A DNA stretch of 64,000 nt from Pseudomonadales bacterium. Its GTDB lineage: Bacteria > Pseudomonadota > Gammaproteobacteria > Pseudomonadales > Ketobacteraceae. The DNA lies in contig JAGUVW010000074.1 of assembly GCA_020062665.1 (NCBI GenBank), positions 1 through 64,000 of the forward strand, given 5' to 3'. Positions within the stretch are counted from its first letter, which is position 1. Every line of letters begins with the position of its first letter. Of this stretch, positions 18,601 to 27,076 are shown one piece after another. The translations under genes and the position numbers were made by a program. The notes under the pieces are model-generated. The model did no database searches and was not told the origin of the DNA. It saw only the letters and a list, made by a program, of their open reading frames with translations.

Positions 18601-19382
18601 AGGCTGGCGAACGCGGCGGCTTCTTCTTTGCGCAGGGTGAGAACTTCAAAGCCGGTATCGGTCACCAGAATGGTGTGTTCCCACTGGGCAGACAGTTTGT
18701 GATCCTTCGTCACCACGGTCCACTGGTCGGGCAGCAGCTTGGTGAAACGCTTGCCGGCGTTGATCATCGGCTCGATGGTGAAGGTCATGCCCGGCTGCAA
18801 TACCACACCGGTACCGGGGCGGCCGTAGTGCAACACCTGGGGATCTTCGTGAAAACCTTCGCCGATGCCATGGCCACAGTATTCGCGCACCACGGAAAAA
18901 TGATTGCTCTCTGCATGCTGCTGGATGGCGTGGCCGATGTCCCCCAGCCGCACTCCCGGCTTCACCATCTTGATGCCCAGGTACAGGCATTCCTGAGTGA
19001 TGCGGATCAGCCGTTCTGCCTGCACCGACGCTTCGCCCACCACAAACATCTTGCTGGTATCCCCGTGCACCCCGTTCTTGAATACGGTGATATCGACGTT
19101 AATGATGTCGCCTTTCTTCAGCACCTTCTTGTCGCTGGGAATGCCGTGGCACACCACATGGTTGACCGACGTGCAGATGGACTTGGGAAAGCCGCGGTAA
19201 TTCAGGGGGGAGGGGATCGCCTGCTGCTCGTTGACAATATAGTTGTGGCAGATCGTGTTCAGTTCGTCGGTGGTCACACCCGGTTTGACGTGTTCGCCAA
19301 TCATTTCAAGTACTTCGGCGGCCAGACGGCCAGCCACGCGCATTTTTTCAATCAGTTCGGGAGTCTTGATAATGATGGTCAT
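18597..19382 (-). CDS. map: Methionine aminopeptidase, type I
   Basis: Map removes the initiator methionine from new proteins. The 261-residue protein begins MTIIIKTPELIEKMRVAG. Metal and catalytic residues are present: histidine in VVCHGIPSD, aspartates in INVDITV and HGDTSKMF, histidine in YCGHGIGEGFHEDP, and glutamates in FTIEPMI and QWEHTILV. I chose ATG 19382 because the N-terminus then matches type I enzymes; an upstream ATG would add 21 unlike residues. It heads the minus-strand transcript map-glnD-dapC and is divergent from rpsB, the standard arrangement. It lacks the SH3-like and zinc-finger extensions of type Ic, so it is type Ia. Confidence 0.97.
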   Translation of the reverse strand: MTIIIKTPELIEKMRVAGRLAAEVLEMIGEHVKPGVTTDELNTICHNYIVNEQQAIPSPLNYRGFPKSICTSVNHVVCHGIPSDKKVLKKGDIINVDITVFKNGVHGDTSKMFVVGEASVQAERLIRITQECLYLGIKMVKPGVRLGDIGHAIQQHAESNHFSVVREYCGHGIGEGFHEDPQVLHYGRPGTGVVLQPGMTFTIEPMINAGKRFTKLLPDQWTVVTKDHKLSAQWEHTILVTDTGFEVLTLRKEEAAAFASL

Positions 19383-19538
19383 GAGGTGGATCGCAAACTC
19401 GGGTCTTGGGTGATCAGCGTACGGAATACAAGGCTGGCTGGGCAAAGGCGGCTATTGTACATGGGGGATTGAGCGGGATATACCCCTGAAACCGGAGGGA
19501 TTTTGTCCGGTCGGTGGGATAAAGCAGGTCGGCCTTGG

Positions 19539-19567
19539 TTGTTGGGGGTGGTCAAATGTGGTATAAA
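19539..19567 (+). promoter_or_regulatory. Promoter of rpsB-tsf
   Basis: TTGTTG (19539-19544) and TATAAA (19562-19567) are separated by 17 bases. TG one base before the -10 gives an extended -10 element. The predicted transcript begins near 19574, about 105 bases before rpsB. Confidence 0.7.
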
Positions 19568-19574
19568 GCGCCGC

Positions 19575-19679
19575 TCAATTTCATCCATAAAACCACACAT
19601 ATACCGTCACATGCATCAGGGTGCCCCTCGGGGTTGATGTATGGGGTATATGGAGGCCTAACCCTAACCGGAGAGTACC
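19575..19679 (+). ncRNA. rpsB 5' leader, t44/S2-leader-like
   Basis: The predicted untranslated leader contains GTGCCCCTCGGGGTTGATG-type pairing at about 19619-19638, where CCCC and GGGG flank a short loop, followed by a purine-rich segment and GGAG before the start codon. Gammaproteobacterial rpsB genes carry a conserved leader known as t44/tff, used in S2 autoregulation. Position between map and rpsB fits that element. The fold was judged by eye only. Confidence 0.5.
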
Positions 19680-20429
19680 ATGACCCAAGTCACCATGCGT
19701 GATATGTTGAAAGCTGGCGTCCATTTCGGCCACCAGACCCGCTACTGGAACCCCAAAATGCGTCAATACATTTTCGGTTCCCGTAACAAGATCCACATCA
19801 TCAACCTGGAACACACCGTTCCTGCCATCAACGATGCCCTGACCTTCGTCAACAAGGCCGCTTCCAAGAAGAACAAGATCCTGTTCGTGGGTACCAAGCG
19901 TGCCGCTGCCAAGATCGTTGAAGAGCAAGCCCGCCGTGCTGGCCAGCCCTTCGTGAACCACCGTTGGCTGGGTGGCATGCTGACCAACTGGAAAACCATC
20001 CGTCAGTCCATCCGTCGTCTGAAAGAGCTGGAAACCCAGAGCACCGACGGCACTTTTGACAAGCTGACCAAGAAAGAAGCCCTGATGCGTACCCGCGAAA
20101 TGGAAAAGCTGGAGCGCAGCCTGGGTGGCATCAAGGATATGGGCGGTCTGCCCGACGCGATCTTCGTGATCGACGTTGACCACGAGCGCATCGCGGTTAC
20201 CGAAGCCAACAAACTGGGTATCCCGGTTATCGGCATCGTCGACACCAACAGCGATCCCGATGGCGTTGATTACGTCATCCCCGGCAACGACGACGCCATC
20301 AAGGCCGTACAGCTGTACGTGACCGCCATGGCCGACGCCTGCCTGGAAGGTTCCGAGTACGCCAAGACTGCCGGCCCCGTTGAAGCCGATGGCTTCGTCG
20401 AAGTGGCTGAAGGCGACGCTGCCAAGTAA
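19680..20429 (+). CDS. rpsB: 30S ribosomal protein S2
   Basis: S2 binds late in assembly of the small subunit, together with S1. The 249-residue protein starts [25 protein letters not shown]-like, the universal S2 opening, and contains [13 protein letters not shown]-like and [13 protein letters not shown]-like signatures ([20 protein letters not shown]) plus [13 protein letters not shown]. The C-terminus is acidic and variable, as usual. A GGAGAG site precedes ATG 19680. It is followed by a hairpin with T-tract before tsf, so S2 and EF-Ts levels can differ. A conserved leader lies upstream. Confidence 0.99.
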   Translation: MTQVTMRDMLKAGVHFGHQTRYWNPKMRQYIFGSRNKIHIINLEHTVPAINDALTFVNKAASKKNKILFVGTKRAAAKIVEEQARRAGQPFVNHRWLGGMLTNWKTIRQSIRRLKELETQSTDGTFDKLTKKEALMRTREMEKLERSLGGIKDMGGLPDAIFVIDVDHERIAVTEANKLGIPVIGIVDTNSDPDGVDYVIPGNDDAIKAVQLYVTAMADACLEGSEYAKTAGPVEADGFVEVAEGDAAK

Positions 20430-20493
20430 TGCCAGGCGGGCTTCAGTCCCGCCGACCTGAAAACGTCATCAAACGGCGTTATTCACACCGAAC

Positions 20494-20516
20494 AAAGGGG
20501 GCCATGCCCCCTTTTT
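20494..20516 (+). terminator. Attenuator/terminator between rpsB and tsf
   Basis: AAAGGGGGC (20494-20502) pairs perfectly with GCCCCCTTT (20506-20514) around a three-base loop, followed by TT. It lies 65 bases after rpsB and 40 before tsf. Partial read-through would lower tsf relative to rpsB. Confidence 0.8.
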
Positions 20517-20555
20517 CAAACGTAACCGAATCGATCAGTTAAAGAGGATAGAGTC

Positions 20556-21443
20556 ATGGCTGTGACTGCCGACATGGTAAAAGAACTGCGCGAGCGCACC
20601 GGCCTGGGCATGATGGAGTGCAAGAAGGCCCTGGTTGAAACCGATGGTGACATCGAACTGGCCATCGAAAACCTGCGCAAATCCGGCCAGGCCAAGGCCG
20701 CCAAGAAAGCCGGCCGTACTGCAGCAGAAGGTGTTGTGCTGGCAAAAATCAGCGCTGATGGCAAGACCGGCATCCTGCTGGAAGTGAACAGCGAAACCGA
20801 TTTCGTGGCCCGCGACGCCAACTTCACTACCTTCGCCAACAAGGTGGCTGACCGCGTTCTGGCCAGCAAGGAAACCGATATTGCCAAAGTATTGGCTTCT
20901 GCCTACGAAGACGGCGCAGCCACCACGGTGGAAGAAGCCCGTCAGGCCCTGGTACAGAAAATCGGCGAAAACATCCAGGTGCGCCGCGCTTATCTGGTAA
21001 CTGCACCCGAGGGCGTTGTCGGTGCCTACGTGCACGGCGGCAAGATCGGTGTGCTGGCCGTTCTGAAAGGCGGCGATCTGGATCTGGGCAAGGATGTGTG
21101 CATGCACGTTGCTGCGTCCAACCCGCTGGTGGTGTCGTCCGATCAGGTCGACAAGGCCACTCTGGACAAAGAGCGCGAAATCTACACCGCCCAGGCGGCT
21201 GACAGCGGCAAACCCGCTGAAATCGTTGCCAAGATGGTGGAAGGCCGCATCAGCAAGTTCCTGAAGGAAGTGAGCCTGGTGGATCAGCCGTTCGTGAAAG
21301 ATCCCGAAACCACCGTCGGCAAACTGGTGCAGAAAGCCGGCGCCAGCGTGGTCAGCTTCATCCGCATCGAAGTGGGTGAAGGCATCGAGAAAGAAGAAGT
21401 GGATTTCGCTGCCGAAGTAGCAGCAGCTGCGCGCGGCCAGTAA
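20556..21443 (+). CDS. tsf: Elongation factor Ts
   Basis: EF-Ts is the GDP-exchange factor for EF-Tu. The 295-residue protein opens with the UBA-like domain ([22 protein letters not shown] pattern, with [12 protein letters not shown]) and the signature SETDFVARD. Two core domains follow, with [12 protein letters not shown] and [12 protein letters not shown]. Length fits the gammaproteobacterial form of about 285-295 residues. AAAGAGGATAGAG precedes the ATG at 20556. A terminator-like hairpin follows within 20 bases, separating it in part from pyrH. Confidence 0.99.
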   Translation: MAVTADMVKELRERTGLGMMECKKALVETDGDIELAIENLRKSGQAKAAKKAGRTAAEGVVLAKISADGKTGILLEVNSETDFVARDANFTTFANKVADRVLASKETDIAKVLASAYEDGAATTVEEARQALVQKIGENIQVRRAYLVTAPEGVVGAYVHGGKIGVLAVLKGGDLDLGKDVCMHVAASNPLVVSSDQVDKATLDKEREIYTAQAADSGKPAEIVAKMVEGRISKFLKEVSLVDQPFVKDPETTVGKLVQKAGASVVSFIRIEVGEGIEKEEVDFAAEVAAAARGQ

Positions 21444-21458
21444 AATCCCCGCAGAACC

Positions 21459-21483
21459 AAGGCGCCTCCCGGGGCGCCTTTTG
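21459..21483 (+). terminator. Terminator after tsf
   Basis: AAGGCGCC (21459-21466) pairs with GGCGCCTT (21473-21480) around a six-base loop, followed by TTG. The T-run is TTTT counting the stem end. It lies 16 bases beyond the tsf stop and 30 before pyrH. Confidence 0.7.
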
Positions 21484-21512
21484 CTTATTCGCCTTCTTGC
21501 CAGGAGTCTTGC

Positions 21513-22244
21513 ATGCCATCACCTGATCGTACGCCCAAATACAAGCGCATTTTGCTGAAGCTGAGCGGTGAAGCCCTGATGGGCGAAATGGATTTCGGCA
21601 TCGACCCCAACCTGATGGATCGCCTGGCCCTGGAAATCGGCCAGTTGCGTGGCATCGGCGTGCAAGTGGGCCTGGTGCTGGGTGGTGGTAACCTGTTCCG
21701 TGGCGCGGCATTGCAAAAGGCCGGCCTGGATCGTGTTACCGGCGATCACATGGGCATGCTCGCCACCGTGATGAACGGCCTGGCCATGCGCGATGCCCTG
21801 GAGCGCGCCAATATTCCCACCGTGCTGATGTCTGCCATCCAGATGAGTGGTGTGGTGGAGCACTACGACCGTCGCCGCTCCATGCGTTTTCTCAATAACG
21901 GTGACGTGGTGATCTTTGCTGCCGGCACCGGTAACCCGTTCTTCACCACCGATTCCGCCGCCTGTCTGCGGGCCATCGAGGTGGAAGCCGAAGTGGTGTT
22001 CAAGGCCACCAAGGTGGACGGCGTGTACGACTCCGACCCGGTGAAAAACCCCAACGCCGTCAAGTACGATCGCCTCACCTACGACGAGGTGCTTGAAAAA
22101 AAACTGGGAGTCATGGATCTTACTGCCATCTGCCTGTGCCGTGACCACGACATGCCGGTGCGCGTATTCGACATGAACCAGCCCGGCGCATTGTTGGCGG
22201 CCACCCTGGGTGGTCAAGATGGAACCCTGATCTTTAAAGGATAA
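21513..22244 (+). CDS. pyrH: UMP kinase
   Basis: PyrH phosphorylates UMP to UDP with ATP and is the hexameric bacterial enzyme of the amino acid kinase family. The 243-residue protein has [10 protein letters not shown] near the start, [12 protein letters not shown] for the phosphate loop, [14 protein letters not shown] and a [17 protein letters not shown] block typical of UMP kinases. [15 protein letters not shown] completes the nucleotide site. Full family length. The start ATG 21513 follows CCAGGAG. It stands five bases before the frr start codon, so pyrH and frr are co-transcribed. Confidence 0.99.
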   Translation: MPSPDRTPKYKRILLKLSGEALMGEMDFGIDPNLMDRLALEIGQLRGIGVQVGLVLGGGNLFRGAALQKAGLDRVTGDHMGMLATVMNGLAMRDALERANIPTVLMSAIQMSGVVEHYDRRRSMRFLNNGDVVIFAAGTGNPFFTTDSAACLRAIEVEAEVVFKATKVDGVYDSDPVKNPNAVKYDRLTYDEVLEKKLGVMDLTAICLCRDHDMPVRVFDMNQPGALLAATLGGQDGTLIFKG

Positions 22245-22248
22245 AGCC

Positions 22249-22806
22249 GTGATAAGCGATATTAAAAAAGATGCCGAAGCGCGGATGAAGAAGTCCCTGG
22301 AAGCGCTCGAAACCGCGTTCAAAAAGGTGCGCACCGGTCGCGCCCATCCCAGCATTCTGGATGGCGTGATGGTGTCCTACTATGGTGTTGACACCCCGCT
22401 CAAGCAGGTGGCCAACGTGTCGGTGGAAGATGCCCGTACCCTGGCCATTTCCGCCTGGGAAAAGAACCTGATCCCGCAAATCGAAAAAGCCATCATGAAA
22501 GCGGATCTGGGTCTCAATCCTTCCACCAGTGGCGACATGATCCGCGTGCCCATGCCGGCGCTCACCGAGCAGACCCGCAAGGAAATGATCAAGGTGTGCA
22601 AGGCCGAAGCCGAGCATGGCCGCGTGGCGATCCGCAATATCCGTCGTGATGCCAACACCATGCTGAAGGACCTGCTGAAAGAAAAAGAGATCACCGAAGA
22701 CGAAGAGCGCAAAGGTCAGGACGACATCCAGAAGCTGACCGACAAATATGTCGCCGAAGTCGAAGAAATGCTGAAAAAGAAAGAAGCCGATCTGCTTGAA
22801 GTCTGA
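22249..22806 (+). CDS. frr: Ribosome recycling factor
   Basis: RRF with EF-G splits post-termination ribosomes. The 185-residue protein has the full family length and typical core motifs: [44 protein letters not shown] and NIRRDAN. The start is GTG at 22249, with the first residues [18 protein letters not shown] matching the family, preceded by a weak GGATAAAG. It follows pyrH by four bases. A GC-rich hairpin with TTT closes the gene. Confidence 0.99.
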   Translation: MISDIKKDAEARMKKSLEALETAFKKVRTGRAHPSILDGVMVSYYGVDTPLKQVANVSVEDARTLAISAWEKNLIPQIEKAIMKADLGLNPSTSGDMIRVPMPALTEQTRKEMIKVCKAEAEHGRVAIRNIRRDANTMLKDLLKEKEITEDEERKGQDDIQKLTDKYVAEVEEMLKKKEADLLEV

Positions 22807-22813
22807 TCGGTAT

Positions 22814-22838
22814 GGCCCGCCCCCAGTGGCGGGCCTTT
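22814..22838 (+). terminator. Terminator-like hairpin after frr
   Basis: GGCCCGCC (22814-22821) pairs perfectly with GGCGGGCC (22828-22835) around a six-base loop, then TTT. It ends 19 bases before the uppS start and may act as partial terminator. Confidence 0.65.
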
Positions 22839-22857
22839 GCCTTCCAACCGGAGGATC

Positions 22858-23625
22858 ATGGTGAAAGTACAGTCTTCCGCTCCCGATATTGAATCTTCCA
22901 CATCCGCCGTTCCCCGTCATGTGGCCATCATCATGGATGGCAATAACCGTTGGGCAAAGCAGCGCGGCCTGCGTGGTGTCGAAGGTCACAAGCAGGGTGC
23001 CCGCGCAGTGCGTGCCACGGTGGAAAACTGTGCCCGCGCCGGCATCGAGGTGCTCACGGTATTCGCCTTCAGCAGTGAGAACTGGCGCCGGCCGGAAGAT
23101 GAAGTCAACGCGTTGATGAATTTGTTCCTGGAGGCGCTGGCCCAGGAAGTTCCCGATCTGCATGCCAACGGCATCCGGCTGGTATTTATCGGTGACTTAT
23201 CCGCGTTCGCGCCGGAGCTGCGCGCCAAGATGGAAGCGGCCGTAAAGCTCACCTCCGGCAACCAGCGCATGACGTTCGCCGTGGCGGTGAATTACGGCGG
23301 CCAGTGGGATATCGCCAACGCCTGCCGTCAATTGGCTGAGCAGGTGGAGCAGGGCAGTCTGAAGGCCGGCCAGATCTCGCCTGCACTGCTGCAGCAGCAC
23401 ATCAGCCTGGGTGATCTGCCGCCGCCGGATCTGTGCATTCGCACCGGTGGCGAACAACGCATCAGCAATTTCATGCTGTGGCAGTTGGCCTACGCGGAAC
23501 TTTACTTCACGGATCTGTACTGGCCTGATTTCGATCAGGCGGCCCTGGAGTCAGCGATTCAGGATTTCGCCCAGCGCCAGCGCCGGTTTGGTCGCACCAG
23601 TGAACAGGTCGAAGCGAGTCAATAA
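22858..23625 (+). CDS. uppS: Undecaprenyl diphosphate synthase (cis-prenyltransferase)
   Basis: UppS extends farnesyl diphosphate with eight isopentenyl units to make C55-PP, the carrier lipid precursor for peptidoglycan and O-antigen. The 255-residue protein has IIMDGNNRWAKQRG with the catalytic aspartate, GHKQGARAVR, FAFSSENWRRP and RTGGEQRISNFMLWQLAYAELYF, the conserved product-binding end. I chose ATG 22858 because GGAGG stands just before it; a TTG at 22837 would lie in the hairpin. The gene is three bases from cdsA and starts an envelope lipid operon. Confidence 0.98.
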   Translation: MVKVQSSAPDIESSTSAVPRHVAIIMDGNNRWAKQRGLRGVEGHKQGARAVRATVENCARAGIEVLTVFAFSSENWRRPEDEVNALMNLFLEALAQEVPDLHANGIRLVFIGDLSAFAPELRAKMEAAVKLTSGNQRMTFAVAVNYGGQWDIANACRQLAEQVEQGSLKAGQISPALLQQHISLGDLPPPDLCIRTGGEQRISNFMLWQLAYAELYFTDLYWPDFDQAALESAIQDFAQRQRRFGRTSEQVEASQ

Positions 23626-23628
23626 TTC

Positions 23629-24438
23629 ATGCTGAAACAGCGAATAATCACAGCACTGATTCTGTTGCCCCTGGTGCTTGGGGCAATTTTTTATTTGAGT
23701 TCCCCCTGGTTTGCGCTGGCGATTGCGATTCCGGTGGCGCTGGGTGCCTGGGAGTGGGCGAACATCATGGGTATCGAGGATTCCCGCGCCCGCATGCCTT
23801 ACGTGGCGGGGATTCTGGTGGCTCTGCTGCTGGTGTACTGGTTCGATCTGAGCGTGGTGTTGCTTGCAAGCTGCCTTTGGTGGGCGCTGGCGGTGTGGCT
23901 GGTGAAATCCTACCCCAATGAGGTGGAGCGCTGGCAAAGCCGGGCACGGCTGGGTGCCATCGGAGTACTGGTGCTGGTGCCGGCCTGGTGGTCGCTGGTG
24001 CTGATCCAGGATCAGGAAGACGGCCACTGGTGGCTGCTGTATGTGATGCTGCTGGTCTGGGGAGCGGATACTGGCGCCTATTTCGTTGGTCGCAAGTTCG
24101 GCAAGAACAAGTTGGCACCGGCGGTGAGTCCCGGCAAATCAAGGGAAGGCCTGTGGGGCGGCCTTGCGGTCACGGCAGCGATTGCCCTGGTGGTTGCGTT
24201 CAGCACGCCGGCCGCCAGACAGGTGGGCATTGTGCCGTTCCTGATCATCAGCCTTGTGGCTGTGGTGGGATCAGTGTACGGCGATCTGGCAGAGTCCATG
24301 TTCAAGCGCCATCGTGGCATCAAGGACAGCAGTCAACTATTACCTGGGCATGGCGGTATACTGGATCGCATCGACAGCATCACGGCGGCAGTGCCGTTGT
24401 TTGCCAGCGGCATGGTGCTGCTGGGCGCAATGGACTAG
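23629..24438 (+). CDS. cdsA: Phosphatidate cytidylyltransferase (CDP-DAG synthase)
   Basis: CdsA activates phosphatidic acid with CTP to give CDP-diacylglycerol, the precursor of all phospholipids. The 269-residue integral membrane protein has about eight hydrophobic segments. The CDS signature is near the C-terminus: SREGLWGGL followed by [33 protein letters not shown], with the essential aspartates. Its start is 3 bases after uppS and its stop is 8 bases before dxr, so the three genes are translated in series. Confidence 0.97.
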   Translation: MLKQRIITALILLPLVLGAIFYLSSPWFALAIAIPVALGAWEWANIMGIEDSRARMPYVAGILVALLLVYWFDLSVVLLASCLWWALAVWLVKSYPNEVERWQSRARLGAIGVLVLVPAWWSLVLIQDQEDGHWWLLYVMLLVWGADTGAYFVGRKFGKNKLAPAVSPGKSREGLWGGLAVTAAIALVVAFSTPAARQVGIVPFLIISLVAVVGSVYGDLAESMFKRHRGIKDSSQLLPGHGGILDRIDSITAAVPLFASGMVLLGAMD

Positions 24439-24446
24439 GAGCGCGC

Positions 24447-25640
24447 ATGGCAGGACGCAAACAGGTCACGATACTGGGCAGCACCGGTTCCATCGGTGTG
24501 AGTACGCTGGATGTCATTGCCCGCCATCCGGAACAGTATCAGGTGTTCGCCCTGGCGGCGCACCGTCAGGTGGATCTGATGTTCCGGCAGGTGCAGGCCG
24601 CAAGCCCCCGTTATGCCGTGATGCGGGATGAAGGTGCGGCGCAGCAGTTGGACGAGCGCATCCGCGCTGCCGGGCTGGATACCCAGGTGCTGGCCGGGGA
24701 AGCAGGGTTGATTGCTGTATCGCGGCATGCCGACACCGACTACGTGATGGCGGCCATCGTTGGGGCGGCGGGACTGCTGCCTACCCTGGCAGCGGTGAAT
24801 GCTGGCAAGCGTGTGCTGCTGGCGAACAAGGAGGCCCTCGTGATGAGTGGTGCCCTGTTCATGAAAGCGGTGAAAACCCATCGCGCCGAACTGTTGCCCA
24901 TCGACAGCGAACACAACGCCATTTTCCAATGCATGCCGACCGACTTTTCCCGCGGGCTTGAAGCGGTGGGCGTGGCGCGCATCCTGCTCACGGGCTCGGG
25001 TGGCCCGTTCCGCAATCGCCCTCTGCACGAGCTCCATGATGTCACGCCGGATCAGGCCTGTGCCCATCCCAACTGGTCCATGGGGCGCAAGATCTCGGTG
25101 GATTCTGCCACCATGATGAACAAGGGCCTGGAATTCATCGAAGCCTGCTGGCTGTTCGATGCGCGTCCCGATCAGGTGGAGATTGTGGTGCATCCGCAGA
25201 GTGTGATTCACTCCATGGTGGAATACGTGGACGGTTCCGTGCTGGCCCAGTTGGGCAACCCGGACATGCGCACGCCAATCGCCTACGGCCTGGCTTGGCC
25301 TGAGCGCACAGTGTCCGGCGTACCACTGCTGGATCTGGTGAAGGTTGGCCGGCTGGATTTTCAGGCGCCGGATGAAGCGCGCTTTCCCTGTTTGCGCTTG
25401 GCGCGTGAGGCCATGCAGGTGGGTCGCACCGCGTCGGTGGTGCTGAATGCCGCCAACGAAGTCGCGGTGGAAGCCTTTCTGCAGGGTCAGATTCGCTTCA
25501 CCGCCATCGCGCATGTGCTGGAGCAGGTGATGGAAAAAGTCACCTTGGTGGAACCAATTGATATTGATACTATTCTAAAGGCCGATGCCATCGCCCGCGC
25601 GCAAACCGCCGAGCAGTTGCATGACTTCCGGGTGCGTTGA
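24447..25640 (+). CDS. dxr: 1-deoxy-D-xylulose-5-phosphate reductoisomerase
   Basis: Dxr makes 2-C-methylerythritol 4-phosphate, the committed step of the MEP isoprenoid pathway, with NADPH and a divalent metal. The 397-residue protein has the NADPH-binding [24 protein letters not shown], the metal site region [20 protein letters not shown], and [25 protein letters not shown] 24447 follows TAGGAGCG; a long extension upstream in the same frame overlaps cdsA and is a shadow. Its product feeds UppS encoded two genes upstream. Spacing to rseP is 25 bases. Confidence 0.98.
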   Translation: MAGRKQVTILGSTGSIGVSTLDVIARHPEQYQVFALAAHRQVDLMFRQVQAASPRYAVMRDEGAAQQLDERIRAAGLDTQVLAGEAGLIAVSRHADTDYVMAAIVGAAGLLPTLAAVNAGKRVLLANKEALVMSGALFMKAVKTHRAELLPIDSEHNAIFQCMPTDFSRGLEAVGVARILLTGSGGPFRNRPLHELHDVTPDQACAHPNWSMGRKISVDSATMMNKGLEFIEACWLFDARPDQVEIVVHPQSVIHSMVEYVDGSVLAQLGNPDMRTPIAYGLAWPERTVSGVPLLDLVKVGRLDFQAPDEARFPCLRLAREAMQVGRTASVVLNAANEVAVEAFLQGQIRFTAIAHVLEQVMEKVTLVEPIDIDTILKADAIARAQTAEQLHDFRVR

Positions 25641-25665
25641 TTCATAACAAGAAATCGAGGTTGCT

Positions 25666-27033
25666 TTGTACAGCTTGTTGCAGACAGTACTGGCATTTGT
25701 CGTCACCCTGGGCGTTCTGATCTTTGTTCATGAATACGGCCACTTCTGGGTGGCGCGTCGCTGCGGGGTCAAGGTACTGCGCTTTTCCATCGGCTTCGGC
25801 CAGCCTCTGGTCAGCTGGAAAGACAAGCACGACACCGAATTCGTCATCGCTGCCCTGCCATTGGGTGGCTACGTCAAGATGCTGGGGGAGCCTGGCGCCG
25901 ACATCCCCGAACATCAGAAATCCCAGTCCTTTGCCCATAAGTCCGTGTTCCAGCGCTTTGCCATCGTGTCTGCCGGGCCGCTGGTGAATCTTGCCTTTGC
26001 CGTTTTCCTGTACTGGTTGCTGTTCCTGTCCGGTGTGTCGTCGGTGGCGCCCATAGTGGGCACTGTGCTGCCGAATACGCCAGCCCAGCAGGCGGGATTC
26101 CAGCGCATGGAAGAGATCGTGGCAGTGGATGGACAGGCCACCGAAACCTGGGATGACGTGTTGCTGGAACTGGTGGCACGCCTGGGTGAGAGCACCGATG
26201 TGAGCTTCATCGTGCAGGCCCAGGACAGTGACGCCCGGGTAGAGCGGGTAGTGCGTCTGGATCGCTGGATGGAAGGGCAGGAAAAGGAAAACCCCATCAA
26301 GCTGCTTGGCCTGGAGCCGTTCTATCCCACCATTCCGCCGGTGCTGGGTGAGATCGAACCGGGTATGGCGGCGGAACGGCAGGGTCTGAAGACTGGCGAT
26401 CGCATCCTCGCGGTCAATGAGGTGGAACTGGTCAGTTGGGAAGAGTGGGTTTCGCTGATCCGTCCCAATCCGGGTGTCACCATGGCGGTCAAGGTGCAGC
26501 GTGGCGCCGATACGCTGACCATCAATGTCACGCCCGACACCGATCAGGACGAAAAAACCGGCGCTACCATCGGCCGCATCGGCGCGCGTCCGGATGCTTC
26601 CCTGGTGAAATATCCCGACGGCATGATCCGCGAACTGAAATACGGCCCGCTGGATTCCGTCGGCAAGGCGTTTGACTATGCATGGTCGCGCATCGAGCTG
26701 ACGATATCGGCCATCGGCAAAATGGTGGTGGGAAAAATCTCGCTCGACAATATCAGCGGCCCCATCACCATCGCCAAGGTGGCCGGCGACAGTGCCAGTT
26801 ACGGCCTGGAATCTTTCCTGACTTTCGTTGCCTATTTAAGTATCAGCCTGGGGGTGTTAAATTTGCTGCCCGTTCCGGTGCTGGATGGTGGGCATTTAAT
26901 GTACTATCTGGTTGAAATGGTTAAGGGAAGTCCGGTTTCGGAAAAAGCCCAGGCCGTCGGCAACAGTCTGGGACTGGGGTTGCTGATGATGTTCATGGGA
27001 CTCGCCTTTTATAACGACCTGATGGGGCTCTGA
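25666..27033 (+). CDS. rseP: Site-2 regulated intramembrane protease RseP
   Basis: RseP cleaves anti-sigma factor RseA in the inner membrane in the sigma-E envelope stress response, and also remnant signal peptides. The 455-residue protein has the zinc motif HEYGH at 22-26 in the first membrane segment, two periplasmic PDZ domains (the second about 220-300, with LGEIEPGMAAERQGLKTGD) and the second metal motif LLPVPVLDGGH near residue 405. The start is TTG 25666 with GAGG seven bases upstream. It sits directly before bamA, the standard order, linking outer membrane assembly and its stress response. Confidence 0.97.
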   Translation: MYSLLQTVLAFVVTLGVLIFVHEYGHFWVARRCGVKVLRFSIGFGQPLVSWKDKHDTEFVIAALPLGGYVKMLGEPGADIPEHQKSQSFAHKSVFQRFAIVSAGPLVNLAFAVFLYWLLFLSGVSSVAPIVGTVLPNTPAQQAGFQRMEEIVAVDGQATETWDDVLLELVARLGESTDVSFIVQAQDSDARVERVVRLDRWMEGQEKENPIKLLGLEPFYPTIPPVLGEIEPGMAAERQGLKTGDRILAVNEVELVSWEEWVSLIRPNPGVTMAVKVQRGADTLTINVTPDTDQDEKTGATIGRIGARPDASLVKYPDGMIRELKYGPLDSVGKAFDYAWSRIELTISAIGKMVVGKISLDNISGPITIAKVAGDSASYGLESFLTFVAYLSISLGVLNLLPVPVLDGGHLMYYLVEMVKGSPVSEKAQAVGNSLGLGLLMMFMGLAFYNDLMGL

Positions 27034-27076
27034 CAGCCCGTGCCTTTGTAATACTCCCAGCGGATTTAGTATTTAG

